A stretch of DNA of 64,000 nt from Axinella damicornis (lineage: Eukaryota; Porifera; Demospongiae; Axinellida; Axinellidae): NCBI GenBank assembly GCA_963931865.1, contig OZ007506.1, positions 13,121,972 through 13,185,971 of the forward strand. The letters run 5' to 3'. This document shows, piece by piece, positions 1-10,800 of this stretch (its first letter is position 1; each line of letters begins with the position of its first letter). The position numbers and the translations under genes are program-made. The notes below the pieces were generated by a model. The model was not told where the DNA came from. It did not search any database and worked only from the letters and a program-made list of their open reading frames with translations.

Positions 1-959
1 ATGAAGTAAGTGTAAGTCCTCGTTGCGAGGTGTTTTTTGACTCCTCAATCGATTGGTGACATAATCCACGATAATTAGTAGTAAATTACGTGCGCGCTCT
101 TCGATTTCATTGGCCATCTCAAATTCCAGATGGGAATTACGAAAGGTGTTAGTGACAAGATATCTCACTCAAAAGACCAGACCCTCTCCGCGGGGGAGTG
201 CATAGAGGGGCTGGGCACGAGACTACTACACTTATATATACAAAGTCTTACAAAACTACACAAGCACAACTTACCTCAATAAAAGCTATAAAACGCATAT
301 TTACTACTTCGCACCTCCGCTCTTCAGCTTTTGGAAGCCATGGACAGCTGCTAGTACAAGTAGGCTTGCGGAAATTATGGCCAGAATAATAAAAGAATAA
401 TAGGTAGCACAAGAATATTTCTGGAATAATCGGTGAGTTTACCAGGATAAAAAAAAAAGGATTACCACGTGGCGGAAATGGCTGCAAGCGACTGTTCGTA
501 AGAGAAAGGGTGTAGTCAATCTACTAGCTCTCTACTGGATAGGCTCCAGTGCCCAGAGCCCTCTGAGTTAGCTACATGTAGGAAGCGTAAAGTAAAAACT
601 AACCCTCCGGTTGGAGCGAAGAGAAGCCAGCAACGCTCTTTAGTGCAAGCTGTGTATTGTCTTGTTTTGAAGTTTGCCATTCTGTGGTTTTTCATTGAGA
701 ATAATAGGTGGCTGCTGGCTGTCTTGGGAATAATATTTTTTCTAGGAAGAATTTTTTTTAGGAATGATTTATTTCTAGGAAGAATAATAGGTAATATTTT
801 AAGGAAAAAAACAAATGGGGCAAAATTTTGGGAATAATTCCTCAAGCCTAAGTACAAGTAGGCGTTGTGGTGACAGCTGTTTCCTCTACTTTGATACAGG
901 GTGGGGCGTTTGCCAAAAAAGGTTAGTTGGCTCACGAGTTGGCTTGTGAATTACAGACC
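1..959. other. Gene A intron or downstream sequence, no gene seen
   Basis: No coding exon recognised. It holds a degraded fragment with a TAGTCTCG-type end (near 169-222, CACGAGACTA) and an A/T-rich stretch (about 395-840) with repeated AGAATAATA motifs. If gene A continues, this lies in its intron 2. Confidence 0.4.
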
Positions 960-1640
960 GTAACGCGCTATACCGTGAAATTTTTGTGCGTTTCCAATAC
1001 CTGCAAGACAAAACCTTGGGTATGAAGCTACAGTTGCGGTCAATACCGTTTCGTTTCCATTGCACGATCGTTGCACGGTGCGAGTGCTTGCGTTCCATTT
1101 TGCCCACAATACTAGGAAACGAAACGGAACAACAATCACATCCGGTATAGAATGTAGTACGAACCGTTTTACATGTGGACTCTCAAATTAAAGTGTTTTT
1201 GACGCGTTTCAAGTTGCCAATAGCGTTTTTGTCGTGCCATTGTAATCGAAGCTAAGAAGAATGGCTCTGTGAAAGCAGCTGAAAGAACTTCAAGAGAAGC
1301 GCAGTAAGTTCACTGTTTATTTAACGGTGATGCCTGGCCTTACTTGTGAGCATGCAGTTTGAATTGAGCCTGTTGGTAGCAAAGTTGCTAGTTAGTAGCA
1401 TATTTTAGCTAGCTAACCAGCTCTCCCTTGGCCGACCAACACTCATACACACCTAGCGTCTCTGTCACGGTCAAACTTCTTTACTTCTGCATGTGTCAAA
1501 ATATAAAACGGAATGGTGCCAGAACGCTAGGGGAGGCCGGAACGCCATTTTCCTATAAACGCTTGCACCGTGCAACAACTATGCAATGGAAACGAAATAA
1601 CTTTTATTGACCGCTACTGTAATTGACCTATTCCAGGGAG
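960..1640. repeat. Diverged inverted-repeat element
   Basis: The segment near 1038-1095 (GTTTCGTTTCCATTGCACGA, GTTGCACGGTGCGAG) recurs inverted near 1550-1610 (GCACCGTGCAACAACTATGC, AATGGAAACGAAAT). This looks like the arms of an old MITE in the intron of gene A next to exon 2. Edges are uncertain. Confidence 0.4.
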
Positions 1641-1695
1641 AATATCTCTGGGTGGGGGACCAGCACCCCACAGGAGGAGTGGATTCTGCACTTAC

Positions 1696-4600
1696 GAGCA
1701 CTTCCTTGCAGATCGTCTGCAGTTCCTCCTCTATCGTCTCCCGGTACTCCTTTGTCATTGCCTGCTTGCCTTCATCTGACGACTTTTGCTCAATGCTAGA
1801 AATAATCCTCCAGGCACTTCGCCGTGCTCCTACCACGTTCTTGTAGGCCACAGAGAGAAGGTTACGCTCCTCAGCAGAAAGTGGTTTATTTCCAGACTCT
1901 GTAACTTGTTTCATGAACTGTGTGTGCATCATCAATATGCATGAATGGGTATCGTGGGTCAATGGATACGAGTGTACATTCAAGAACAGTCAGGGTACAT
2001 ACTACAGTGTATGTTCACTGTTAACAAGTTTCCTTAACACATGCCCCAATTCCAGTGCTGTCACTATTTGAGCTGCATAGCACATCAAGTGAGCATCACA
2101 TTATTGGCTGGCTCTGATTTGGATGCTCACAGCTACACCTACACACTTCTCAACCAACATTACCATACCACCGTCCAATCTCTCAGGTTGAAAGAAAATA
2201 GGGAAGGAAGGTTTGGGATGATTCATGAGATGGTGGAAGCTCTGCGTGTTCTCCTAGATGGGCAAATGGTCTCGGTCTTGTTTCCTCAGTTTACGTGCTG
2301 ACACTATGAGAGTTCTGTGGCAGTGTTACTTTTGAATTCAGTAGATGTGATGGCACGGTTGCACCATCTCATGTGCAATGTCTTTCTCAGGTTTTCCTTC
2401 TCACTTAGTCTCCTGACAAAACCTGCGGTACAAAGCTAACTGGATGCACTGGTTCGGAGACCGATTCAGCAGCTTTCAGTGGTACAGTAGAAGTCAAATT
2501 AAAGTTCCCGTTTTGCTTGCGTAGAACGTTCGTAGAACGTTCTACAGTAGAACATAAAACGGTGTCATTATTACGCCATTTATTAAAATTCGTAAACGCT
2601 ACGGTCGCGTACCTAGAGCTGTGACCAATAACAAACTAATTGATCGATGTAGAGAATTCTTAACCAATTATTGAAGTAAAATCAAGATATCAATTACTGA
2701 AATCTGTTTATGGGTATGTTACTGAGCACAATAAAGCGATGCGCAAATGGTCAGTTTACATGTACTGTCGATTTCACTTCGCTTCGAACATGCGTATTTC
2801 CGTGGATTTTCACGGAAACTGTGTTCTGCAAATATGACACTCACGCAAAGTGCCCGCAGCTTCCGGACTCCAGCGTATTGCTGGCCATGCGATTTCCGTA
2901 AAGCTCCACCCAAAGGAAATTCTTGCGCAAAACTCTGCACGCAATACGCATGTTCGAAGCGAAGTGAAATCGACAGTTACGATGTAGCACTTCAAACTTG
3001 TAGCAAACCATAACAAGTAACAGTACATACAACATATTTCTCCACCCAATAATCGGATAATCGGCAATTATTCAACCCACAATAATCAGCAATTATTCGA
3101 CCCCGTTGATTCCAGGAGCAATATCACAGCACTAGTGTTTACATTGCGCAACCGTTTTTATGTTAACGTAAAATTCAATTTTTCGTAGCCATGTGTGGCA
3201 AATTGCACAGCAGTGCAGTCCAGTAGCCAGCACCTAGCTCACAAGAAAACATCTAAGAAGGCACAAGGGCGTTGTTTGCTATATTTGTGTGGCAGAAGAG
3301 CAAGGAACACAGTAAACCGTCATCGTTCAGTCAGGTCTGTGGGTACAGTAACTTGCATATACTCGCCGTAGAGCTTACCTAAAAATCACAAAGACACTAA
3401 CAGGACTACGAATACGAATGTGGCTTGGATATAAACCAGGCGTTGGATTAGCTCGTGGCGCTATAGCATGCAGATCACTCAACTCGACACTGATTCAACT
3501 GTCGATTTCGAATCTCACAATGTACGCACGTGAGTTTTAAACGGTAAACTTAAATTTCCGTTTTTACGGTCCTCAGCAACATAATGGTGCAAATCCCGTG
3601 TTTATACGTTGCACCGAACCTGAGATACAGCTGCTTTCCCCAGTTTGCTCCTGTATGGGCGGTCCAAGATAGCAACGACAGTATTTCGGGAGAGTTCTGG
3701 GGTAAACGACTATATCTCAGGAACGGTGCAACGTATAAAACACGGGACTTATACCATTACGTTGCTGAGGACCTGCACATTCCAATGATATCTGTATTGC
3801 AGCACTAGAGTGTACCTGAGAGTGTCATCACCAAACTACAACGAAATTTCAGTCTGATATTAGACAGGCCTTCTTTGCCGTTGCCTTTCTCAGTCAGCTT
3901 GTATAGTCTGCGTACTTGGCACCCCTCAGACGATCATTCTCGCATATACCTTGTAATCTGACTTCTTGCTGTTCTAGCCTCTCTTGCTAAAATCTCACAT
4001 GATCTGATTCTTGTTTGTGTCTTCAGTTGTGTAGTACAGGCCACATGCACATTAATTTAACTCTTTAGGGGCCAAATTCTTTCTCTAGGTCATTTTCAGT
4101 CTATAGAACACTTAAACATACCCTAATTTCTGTTCCCTGGCATTGCTGGGCTCGAAAATGCTCACACAGGTAATTTCAGCTATACTGAGCATATACGTGA
4201 CTTAACCACACCCACCAATTAACGAGCTTGCAATCAAGCCTCCCGAGAAATGCCAACCTGCCGTAGCTGAAAAACGGGCGATGTATGCTGGAAATGGAGG
4301 CCCTACAAGGCAAGACAGCTACTTTCTAAGTCCATTTATGCCAAAAACGGCGGAAATGGCCCTCCCAGTGCCGACCAAGACCTTTCTATCGCGGAGCCCA
4401 GACACGGCCATGCTGTTTGCACCCTTCGGGTGCACCCACCCACCTCCCCCTGCCCCGCCCTCTCTGCTGGCGCAGAGCCTATCTCTCAAGGACATTGCCG
4501 GATGTGACATCATGAAGCTGAAAGTCTCATGACACCTTAAGGCGTCATTAGCTGGTAAACGGTTAATGGGGAGGCAAATAAAATTAAAACGGAGCTATTT

Positions 4601-6944
4601 AATGATATTCATGAGGATTCTGGCAGCCATTTGGGTCAGACCATGTCAAGTGTCAGCATACAACCAAAGTTAGCTACAGCTGGCTTCACAGGTACCAACG
4701 GCACAGGCACACCCTCCAACACACAGAATAATAGTGAATAGGCTGTTAATGATATTCATGATCCACAAAATAAGACAGATTACGTCCCTTGTCGCAGTCA
4801 CAGTCAGGGTATGGTTAGACAGAGGTTCAGTGCTCAGTTCAGCTACAGCTTGCTTATCTCTGAAATTTTGTCCCACATTTCGGATCTTTCTCTCGTCTCA
4901 TTAACTCTTTAGGGGCCAAATTCTTTCTCTAGGTCATTTTCAGTCTATAGAACACTTAAACATACCCTAATTTCTGTTCCCTGGCATTGCTGGGCTCGAA
5001 AATGCTCACACAGGTAATTTCAGCTATACTGAGCATATACGTGACTTAACCACACCCACCAATTAACGAGCTTGCAATCAAGCCTCCCGAGAAATGCCAA
5101 CCTGCCGTAGCTGAAAAACGGGCGATGTATGCTGGAAATGGAGGCCCTACAAGGCAAGACAGCTACTTTCTAAGTCCATTTATGCCAAAAACGGCGGAAA
5201 TGGCCCTCCCAGTGCCGACCAAGACCTTTCTATCGCGGAGCCCAGACACGGCCATGCTGTTTGCACCCTTCGGGTGCACCCACCCACCTCCCCCTGCCCC
5301 GCCCTCTCTGCTGGCGCAGAGCCTATCTCTCAAGGACATTGCCGGATGTGACATCATGAAGCTGAAAGTCTCATGACACCTTAAGGCGTCATTAGCTGGT
5401 AAACGGTTAATACTAGTACTAGAGTAAGCAATTGATTATTGGACAACATGTAAAATTGAACGTGCTAGCGCCGAACGAGTATATTACCAGAAGTGGGCGG
5501 GACCTTCAGTCGATACTACAGACCCATCGCACTTTGAGTTGAAAGTTTGGTGGTTCGCTGTTGCTTGGTTCTGGAACTACAGCCAGCCAAAGCTAGATCC
5601 AAAACAAAGTATGATCGCAAAATTGATGTATTATCGGATGACGCTCCCTGCTTCTTCTCTGAAGGAACTTTCTCTGAGATTTTTACATTTTCGGGAAGCC
5701 TCATGATCCCTCTGCCGCAGGCTCACTTTTTGTCACCGTGGCTGATTCGAGTACTACAGAATATCACTGAATGTTGACCAGGGTCTCCGTCCGGAACAGA
5801 GAGAGCGACTACAAGCTGACCGAGAGAGGAGACGACTAAGAAGGCAACGAGAAACCACTGACCAACGTAGGCATTGTGTAGATGCTCGTAGTATTCCACT
5901 GACAAATTTAAGTCTTCTCTTCAAGCCACTTTGTCTGTGTGCTCACCGCATACTTTTTCAGACGAAGCCAAAAGTACGACTGGTGCGCCTTTCATTGAAG
6001 TTTGCCCATCATATGTGTCTATTGGTGCAACAACTTGTGACTGTTGACATACTGTAGTGTCTTTCGTCAGTACGGCTAGTCTCGCAGGCCAGACGCTTTT
6101 TCTTGTTTGGGGGTGTGGCCGGAAGCACGGAGGGGAAAAAGAGTCTGGTGTCTCTGGGCCTTATTCCGTTGCAACGTGGAATGCAATAATTGGTGAAGTC
6201 ACATGGGATTTGAACTAACAAGGCGTGCTATAAATGGAAACAAGCTATTAGAAAGTAGATCAGTGTTCGCTACGGCAAGTAAAAACAGCAAAGCATTAAA
6301 GGCAGCGGGAGCATCCAATAACAGATAGACTTACCGCTTCCATGATCCAGTAGGCAGACTATCACGTCATTGCCCTTGAAGTTGAGCCGCTTCAGAGATG
6401 GCTGTCTCGATTCGCTCGGTAGTCTATTCCATACGCCTACATGTAAGTTGCTCGCGCGCACTAAACAATAGCTTTCGTGACATGTACATGATTGAAGTGG
6501 AATACTGTACTAAATACTTTTGGCCGAATCATGTGACAGCTACGATTTCATTGGATCCGCCTACATTCCTGCGCATGCAGAGGCCACGGAATATGGCCCA
6601 GAGACCAGACCCTTTTTCCCACTGCACTCTGCGCTTCCGGCCACACCCACAAACAGGAAAAAGGGTCTGTCCTGCGAGACTACAGTACGGCAGCATTCGC
6701 CAAGATTTGATCTAATCTCAGAGCTATAGCTAGCTACTGAGCAAATCTTGTTAGTTTAACCAAACCATCTGTAGTGTCCAACACTTGTACCAGTCTTGCA
6801 AGCAAACCTCCGAGAGTTTTTCACCTAGTTTTTATTATACGTCTTTCCAGACAGACACGCACATACCTTGGCCATGTCGTCATATCTTTCGGCTTGCTCC
6901 GCCATCTTAGCGTTCTCCACGAGGTTTTCTCTGCTGTCTGCCAT
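1696..6944 (-). CDS. 14-3-3: 14-3-3 protein, gene A (5' part only)
   Basis: Minus-strand gene of which the first two coding exons lie in the window: exon 1 6944-6867 (26 codons, [17 protein letters not shown]..., ending at the MAK helix before GTATGT) and exon 2 1917-1696 (74 codons, FMKQV..., [11 protein letters not shown] signature, GARRSAWR with the phosphate-binding Arg, SIEQK), ending before GTAAGT. Both junctions are phase 0 and the exon 2 acceptor is ACACACAG. Exons 3-6 must lie left of position 1; I found no exon 3 in 1-1695. 14-3-3 proteins are cytosolic dimers that bind phospho-Ser/Thr motifs in client proteins. The start is the only ATG before the conserved [15 protein letters not shown] helix. 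Exon 2 is closest to that of gene B. Identity is certain; whether the rest of the gene is intact is unknown. Confidence 0.93.
2485..3568. mobile_element. Palindromic MITE, interrupted copy (family of 11345-11975)
   Basis: The left part (GTAGAAGTCAAATTAAAG..., GCTACGGTCGCGTAC) and the part after 3130 (TTTACATTGCGCAACCG ... AATTTCCGTTTTTACGG) together match the element at 11345-11975. The copy is split by the element at 2615-3126 and its far end is cut at about 3568, where another hairpin begins. It lies in gene A intron 1. Confidence 0.65.
2615..3126. mobile_element. Inserted element with AGAGCTGTGACC / GGAGCAATATC ends
   Basis: Its ends match those of the 48640-50092 insertion in gene E. Inside it, 2762-2797 and 2945-2980 are inverted copies of a 36-bp sequence (core CACTTCGCTTCGAACATGCG), so a further hairpin element is nested within. 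That makes three levels counting the interrupted outer MITE. Confidence 0.6.
3569..3775. mobile_element. Hairpin MITE with about 60-bp arms
   Basis: GTCCTCAGCAACATAATGG ... GTTTATACGTTGCACC is mirrored by GGTGCAACGTATAAAACACG ... TTACGTTGCTGAGGAC. Short loop, no coding capacity; in gene A intron 1. Confidence 0.7.
4057..4567. repeat. 511-bp repeat, first copy (TTAA-ended)
   Basis: From TTAACTCTTTAGGGGCC to AAACGGTTAAT. As far as I can compare by eye it is identical to 4901-5411. Both ends carry TTAA and weakly mirrored CTCTTTA / CCGTTTA, compatible with a piggyBac-type non-autonomous element. The 83-codon reading frame in it is a by-product of the duplication. Confidence 0.8.
4901..5411. repeat. 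511-bp repeat, second copy
   Basis: Direct repeat of 4057-4567 at an 844-bp offset, separated by 333 bp of unique sequence. Identity implies a very recent tandem duplication or two recent insertions of one element. Confidence 0.8.
5777..5950 (+). other. Arg/Glu-rich reading-frame remnant
   Basis: An open stretch reads [19 protein letters not shown] and continues about 55 codons in the same frame. Such Arg-rich stretches occur in transposon-encoded proteins, but there is no recognisable catalytic domain and no clear start. Low-confidence remnant in gene A intron 1. Confidence 0.2.
6077..6682. mobile_element. MITE with TAGTCTCG ends and 9-bp target duplication
   Basis: Left end TAGTCTCGCAGGCCAGAC, right end GTCTGTCCTGCGAGACTA, flanked on both sides by CAGTACGGC (6068-6076 and 6683-6691). 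The left arm also mirrors an inner right-hand segment (GGCCACACCCACAAACAGG against CTTGTTTGGGGGTGTGGCC). Non-coding. A perfect 9-bp duplication points to a MULE-like transposase. Confidence 0.85.
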
Positions 6945-6997
6945 GGCGTATTGCTGATAGTATCCAGATGACAGATGGGCTCAAAATTAAAATTATG

Positions 6998-7040
6998 TAG
7001 CCTCGTTCCCAGGCCCAGGTACGGTGTAGGCACGAGGCTA
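6998..7040. mobile_element. Minimal 43-bp MITE, TAGCCTCG family
   Basis: TAGCCTCGTTCCCAGGC ... CACGAGGCTA, flanked by AAAATTATG and CAAATTATG (8 of 9 matching). It sits 54 bp upstream of gene A's ATG, between start codon and CRE module. Confidence 0.65.
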
Positions 7041-7084
7041 CAAATTATGTGCGCAATCTGAAAAAACTGGGACGGACGTACATG

Positions 7085-7148
7085 TAGCCTTGTTCCCAGG
7101 CCTCCACACACACAGCTGTGCGTAGATCGAGGCCTGGGAACGAGGCTA
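7085..7148. mobile_element. 64-bp MITE, TAGCCTCG family
   Basis: TAGCCTTGTTCCCAGGCC ... GGCCTGGGAACGAGGCTA. Flanks share GGACNGACGTACAT, longer than the usual 9 bp. Located between the gene A start and its CRE. Confidence 0.65.
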
Positions 7149-7177
7149 GGACAGACGTACATTACTTCATGTTCTTT

Positions 7178-7212
7178 AGACGTCACTGTAACCATGACGA
7201 CCACATACCTCC
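7178..7212 (-). promoter_or_regulatory. CRE plus ATGGTTAC module, gene A promoter
   Basis: About 240 bp upstream of gene A's ATG. Read on the minus strand it has ATGGTTACAGTGACGTCT, a CRE with one mismatch preceded by an RFX-half-site-like ATGGTTAC. The same order and spacing recur in the other paralogs. Function is inferred from conservation only. Confidence 0.5.
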
Positions 7213-7514
7213 CAATGTGGCTAGAATTCTGTGGTTTGTAGGCCCTCCATACAAAGATCTTGTGGTTGATCAGAGAAGCACCTCCACGTCGCTTGAGGAA
7301 CGTGCACTGCTGCTTGGCACATCCAAGATGGAAGCATATGTGCACTCCTCTACACCCTAATTCTTGGCACATAATAATAGTAACGATCATTTGGGATACG
7401 GTCAGGACACTGCATTCACCCTAAACAGTCGTTATGCGTGAAAAGAATACACTTGACTACAAATCCACTCATCCTTATAATAAAATCTAGTCAGAGAATA
7501 TGTCCACCAGTTCA

Positions 7515-7794
7515 CTAACTCTGGTCACCTCCCTCCTGCTCATCCGCCTCCTGGTTGTCGGATGTCCACAGCTAGAGGGAGGGGATGGGGAGAAGCATGT
7601 GCTTGAACCATCAGAACAGGACACTGTACACTCAGACAAAGGAACATGACAAACTTCGCAAACAAGTTTCATTTTCAAAGTGAGCAGCATCTCTTACTGT
7701 CAGGTTGTCTCTGAGCAGTTGCATAATCAGAGTGCTATCTTTGTAGGAGTCCTCCTGAAGAGTGTCCAACTCAGCAATGGCATCATCAAATGCC

Positions 7795-7831
<37 letters not shown>

Positions 7832-10800
7832 AGAGACTACCATAAAAAAATACAAACTGTGACCTACATACAGTGTTGCAGTTGCCTTATACTTACAACA
7901 CATGAGCTACAACACAATTTGTAGGCTCAGTGCTGTATAACACAAGACCTAACTCCAGCTGGAAAGGATCCTTTGTCTGGAAACTGACCTCGATGCAAAC
8001 AACTGCCTTGCCCTGATATTACATCAAAATTGGACAATACCTGCTTGGCAAGTTGGCAGGCCTTGTCCGGAGAATTCTGGATCTCATAGTAGAACACGGA
8101 GAAGTTGAGAGCTAGACCAAGGCGAATGGGATGGGTCGGCTGCATTCCTTCTTTTGCTGACTCAGTAGCTCTTTCATAGGCTTCACAGGACTTGTCCACA
8201 ACGTCTGTAATGTGTGTGTGTAGAGATAGTGAGGTGGGAACTATGAATGATGTGATCAACATCCAGAATCGCTGATCACCAGAGAGGTCCGACACAAATG
8301 ATGTCAAACTACAGTACCATCAGACAGTTCACTAAGGCAGATTTATGGTTGTTGAATGCCAGCGGAGGTACATGTACTCTTCACTACGTGTAGCCAGATG
8401 GCTTTAGCATGGTCGTTCCCAGGCCTCCATGCCCAGCTTTTGTCGCTTGGAGTACTGCAAGTATATGTGACCGGATTTGCAAAAACCGACACTTCCCGGA
8501 TTTTGAAAAAATACCGGAAATGGTAACCGCTACCTTTCATCTTGCCGTAGAGCAAATTTCAAAGCGATCGGTCATCCAGTTGCCGAGATACAGCTCGAAA
8601 CGCGCACAGAATACGCAAAACTGCTTTCCGTGTAAATGCAATTTTTGACGTTGCTATGGTACATGTATGTGATTATTTTCCGTATACTATCTGTGTTACG
8701 TGTCGTCCATTGTTAAGTAGCTGGACGCCTTCCGTATACTAATTTATGCACGACGATATAGCTTGAGTTCGGGCTTATAACGCCGGAATGGAAGTAGATC
8801 CAGGCTTTATACTTCGATATCTTGTAGTCCATGGGTCTGCTGACCCGTTGCTGTAATAACCGCGTTTTCACCGAAATGTTGCTTTGTGACTATAATTGCC
8901 TCTAACACAAAATCAATAAATCCGGGAAGTGACGGGTTCTCGCAAATCCGGTCACATATTGTAGGCGAGTACGTGTACTTCGTTGTAACTGGACTTAGTA
9001 GGTATTGCAGCTTCAACGGAACTGCAGTCTTTGGTCTCTCGAACTACAATGTATATAATTATGGCTTGTACGGTCGCCTAGCGCATTTCATGTGTCCAGT
9101 ATTACTGAATGAATGATTAATTAGCGTGCACCTCCCCATCAACTTAACCCTTTACCCTTACCCTTAATAGCTACTGCATAGCAGTCATGATTGTTCCCGG
9201 TTGTCAGACTGTTGCTGCTTTTTCTCCTACACGTGGCGTCCATATCCTTGGGAACAGTTACTTCTGTTGCGGTTGCCCTTTCACACCTTCCACTGATGTC
9301 CCAGTCCAAGAGCGCATGATGACATCATTGTTTATTCACGGCGGAGGAGGAAGAGCGTGTGACTTCGTATTCTCCCGTGGTGAAAGCAGAATCTTTCGCG
9401 TGTACTAAAAATAGCACATCCGGTCACATTGTATCTAGATTGCGGGTCAGAACAGAGCGTGAGAAACGGTACAGCTGCGAAATAGTCGATCTCGAACAGA
9501 GCGTGAGAAACGGTACAGCTGCGAAATAGTCGATCTCGAACAGAGCGTGAGAAACGGTACAGCTGCGAAATAGTCGATCTCGAGCCAGAGGACTATCAGT
9601 CAGAGACAGAACTGGGCCAATACCACCCCCTTCAACTTCGAAGTACTTCGTGGAGCAAACAATCATCCACTGTTTCTCCCGTCTGACTTTCAGGCTCAGG
9701 TAGAACGCAGAACGAATCGCTTTGTGTCGATAACACCTTTGAGAACACAGACTTCGCAAGGTGAGCGCTGAGCGCTCCATTTACAGCTAGCTAGCAACTT
9801 TACTACGAGTACAGTGGCGTGATATCCGTGATGAAGCCAACGTGTTGAGCTCACGTGTTCTATTTTTAGTACACGCCAGAGATTCTGCCTGTTTCAAATT
9901 TTTGCCAGTCACACACTCTTCCTCCTCCGCCGTGAAAAAACAATGATGTCATCATGCGCTCTTGCCCAGTCATATCGCAACTGTGCCTTCATACATCAAC
10001 GCAGTGATAAACCCTGTTCACTGTTCAACTGTACAGTGTGTGCTTTCGAGCTAGCTAGCCATGCTGCACAGTTATAATTGAGTGGTGCAATGACAGGAAA
10101 AGAGTCCCCAGAGTGTGACACATGATTTCTGTGCATGTACGTTGGGGGGAAAGGGTTAATCGACCCCTCCACACAATAGAATCTGGTGAGGGATGAAAGT
10201 TACCTCGTGGCAACACTGAAACCTTTCCCGTCCTAACCTTTCTTACTGTCATCAGCAGCCACCTCACTAAGATATCTGAAGTAATCACCCTTCATCTTGT
10301 GGTAGAAGACAGAGGACTCGCCCTTTGGTGCGTTATGAATGAGGTGCTTGTCCAACAAATCCTACAGTAGAATGGAGAGACAGGGTAGATAAGTGGTGTC
10401 CTCCCCCCCCCTCTCCCCCCCTCCCCCTCCCCCCCCAACACACGCAATAAAAACTGGCACCTGCAACGCAACCAGGAGTCGTCTCATCATTTCGGAAGCA
10501 GCTTAACCAATTATAAGCGAAATTTAATGGCATGCAATTATTCCCAACGCGGAAATAATTAATGTCACGTGATGTGTATCTTTATAAAGGCTTTTTATAA
10601 GCTTCAGAGAAGTCGAACAGAACTCTATACAGTGAACAAGGGATAGAGAAAGGCTCTGTGCTGTAAATTTAATCTTGTGTATGTTCTTCAGAAGCGTTAC
10701 AGTACAGTTTATACAGAACGCTTACCGCTATTTGTGTCTGTGTGCCGTCTTTAGCTTTTCTCGTTGACAGCAAGGTGCAGCTCTAGAAGTGTCTCGATAT

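Noticed and set aside
1..1695. Exon 3 of gene A
   Set aside because: Searched for the conserved KMKGDY..RYL coding sequence on the minus strand and found none; it must lie outside the window.
4281..5376. Two identical 83-codon frames
   Set aside because: They are identical only because the 511-bp DNA repeat is duplicated; no family resemblance.
6821..7390. 189-codon minus-strand open frame
   Set aside because: It runs antisense-free through gene A exon 1 in another frame and across two MITEs; no recognisable protein.
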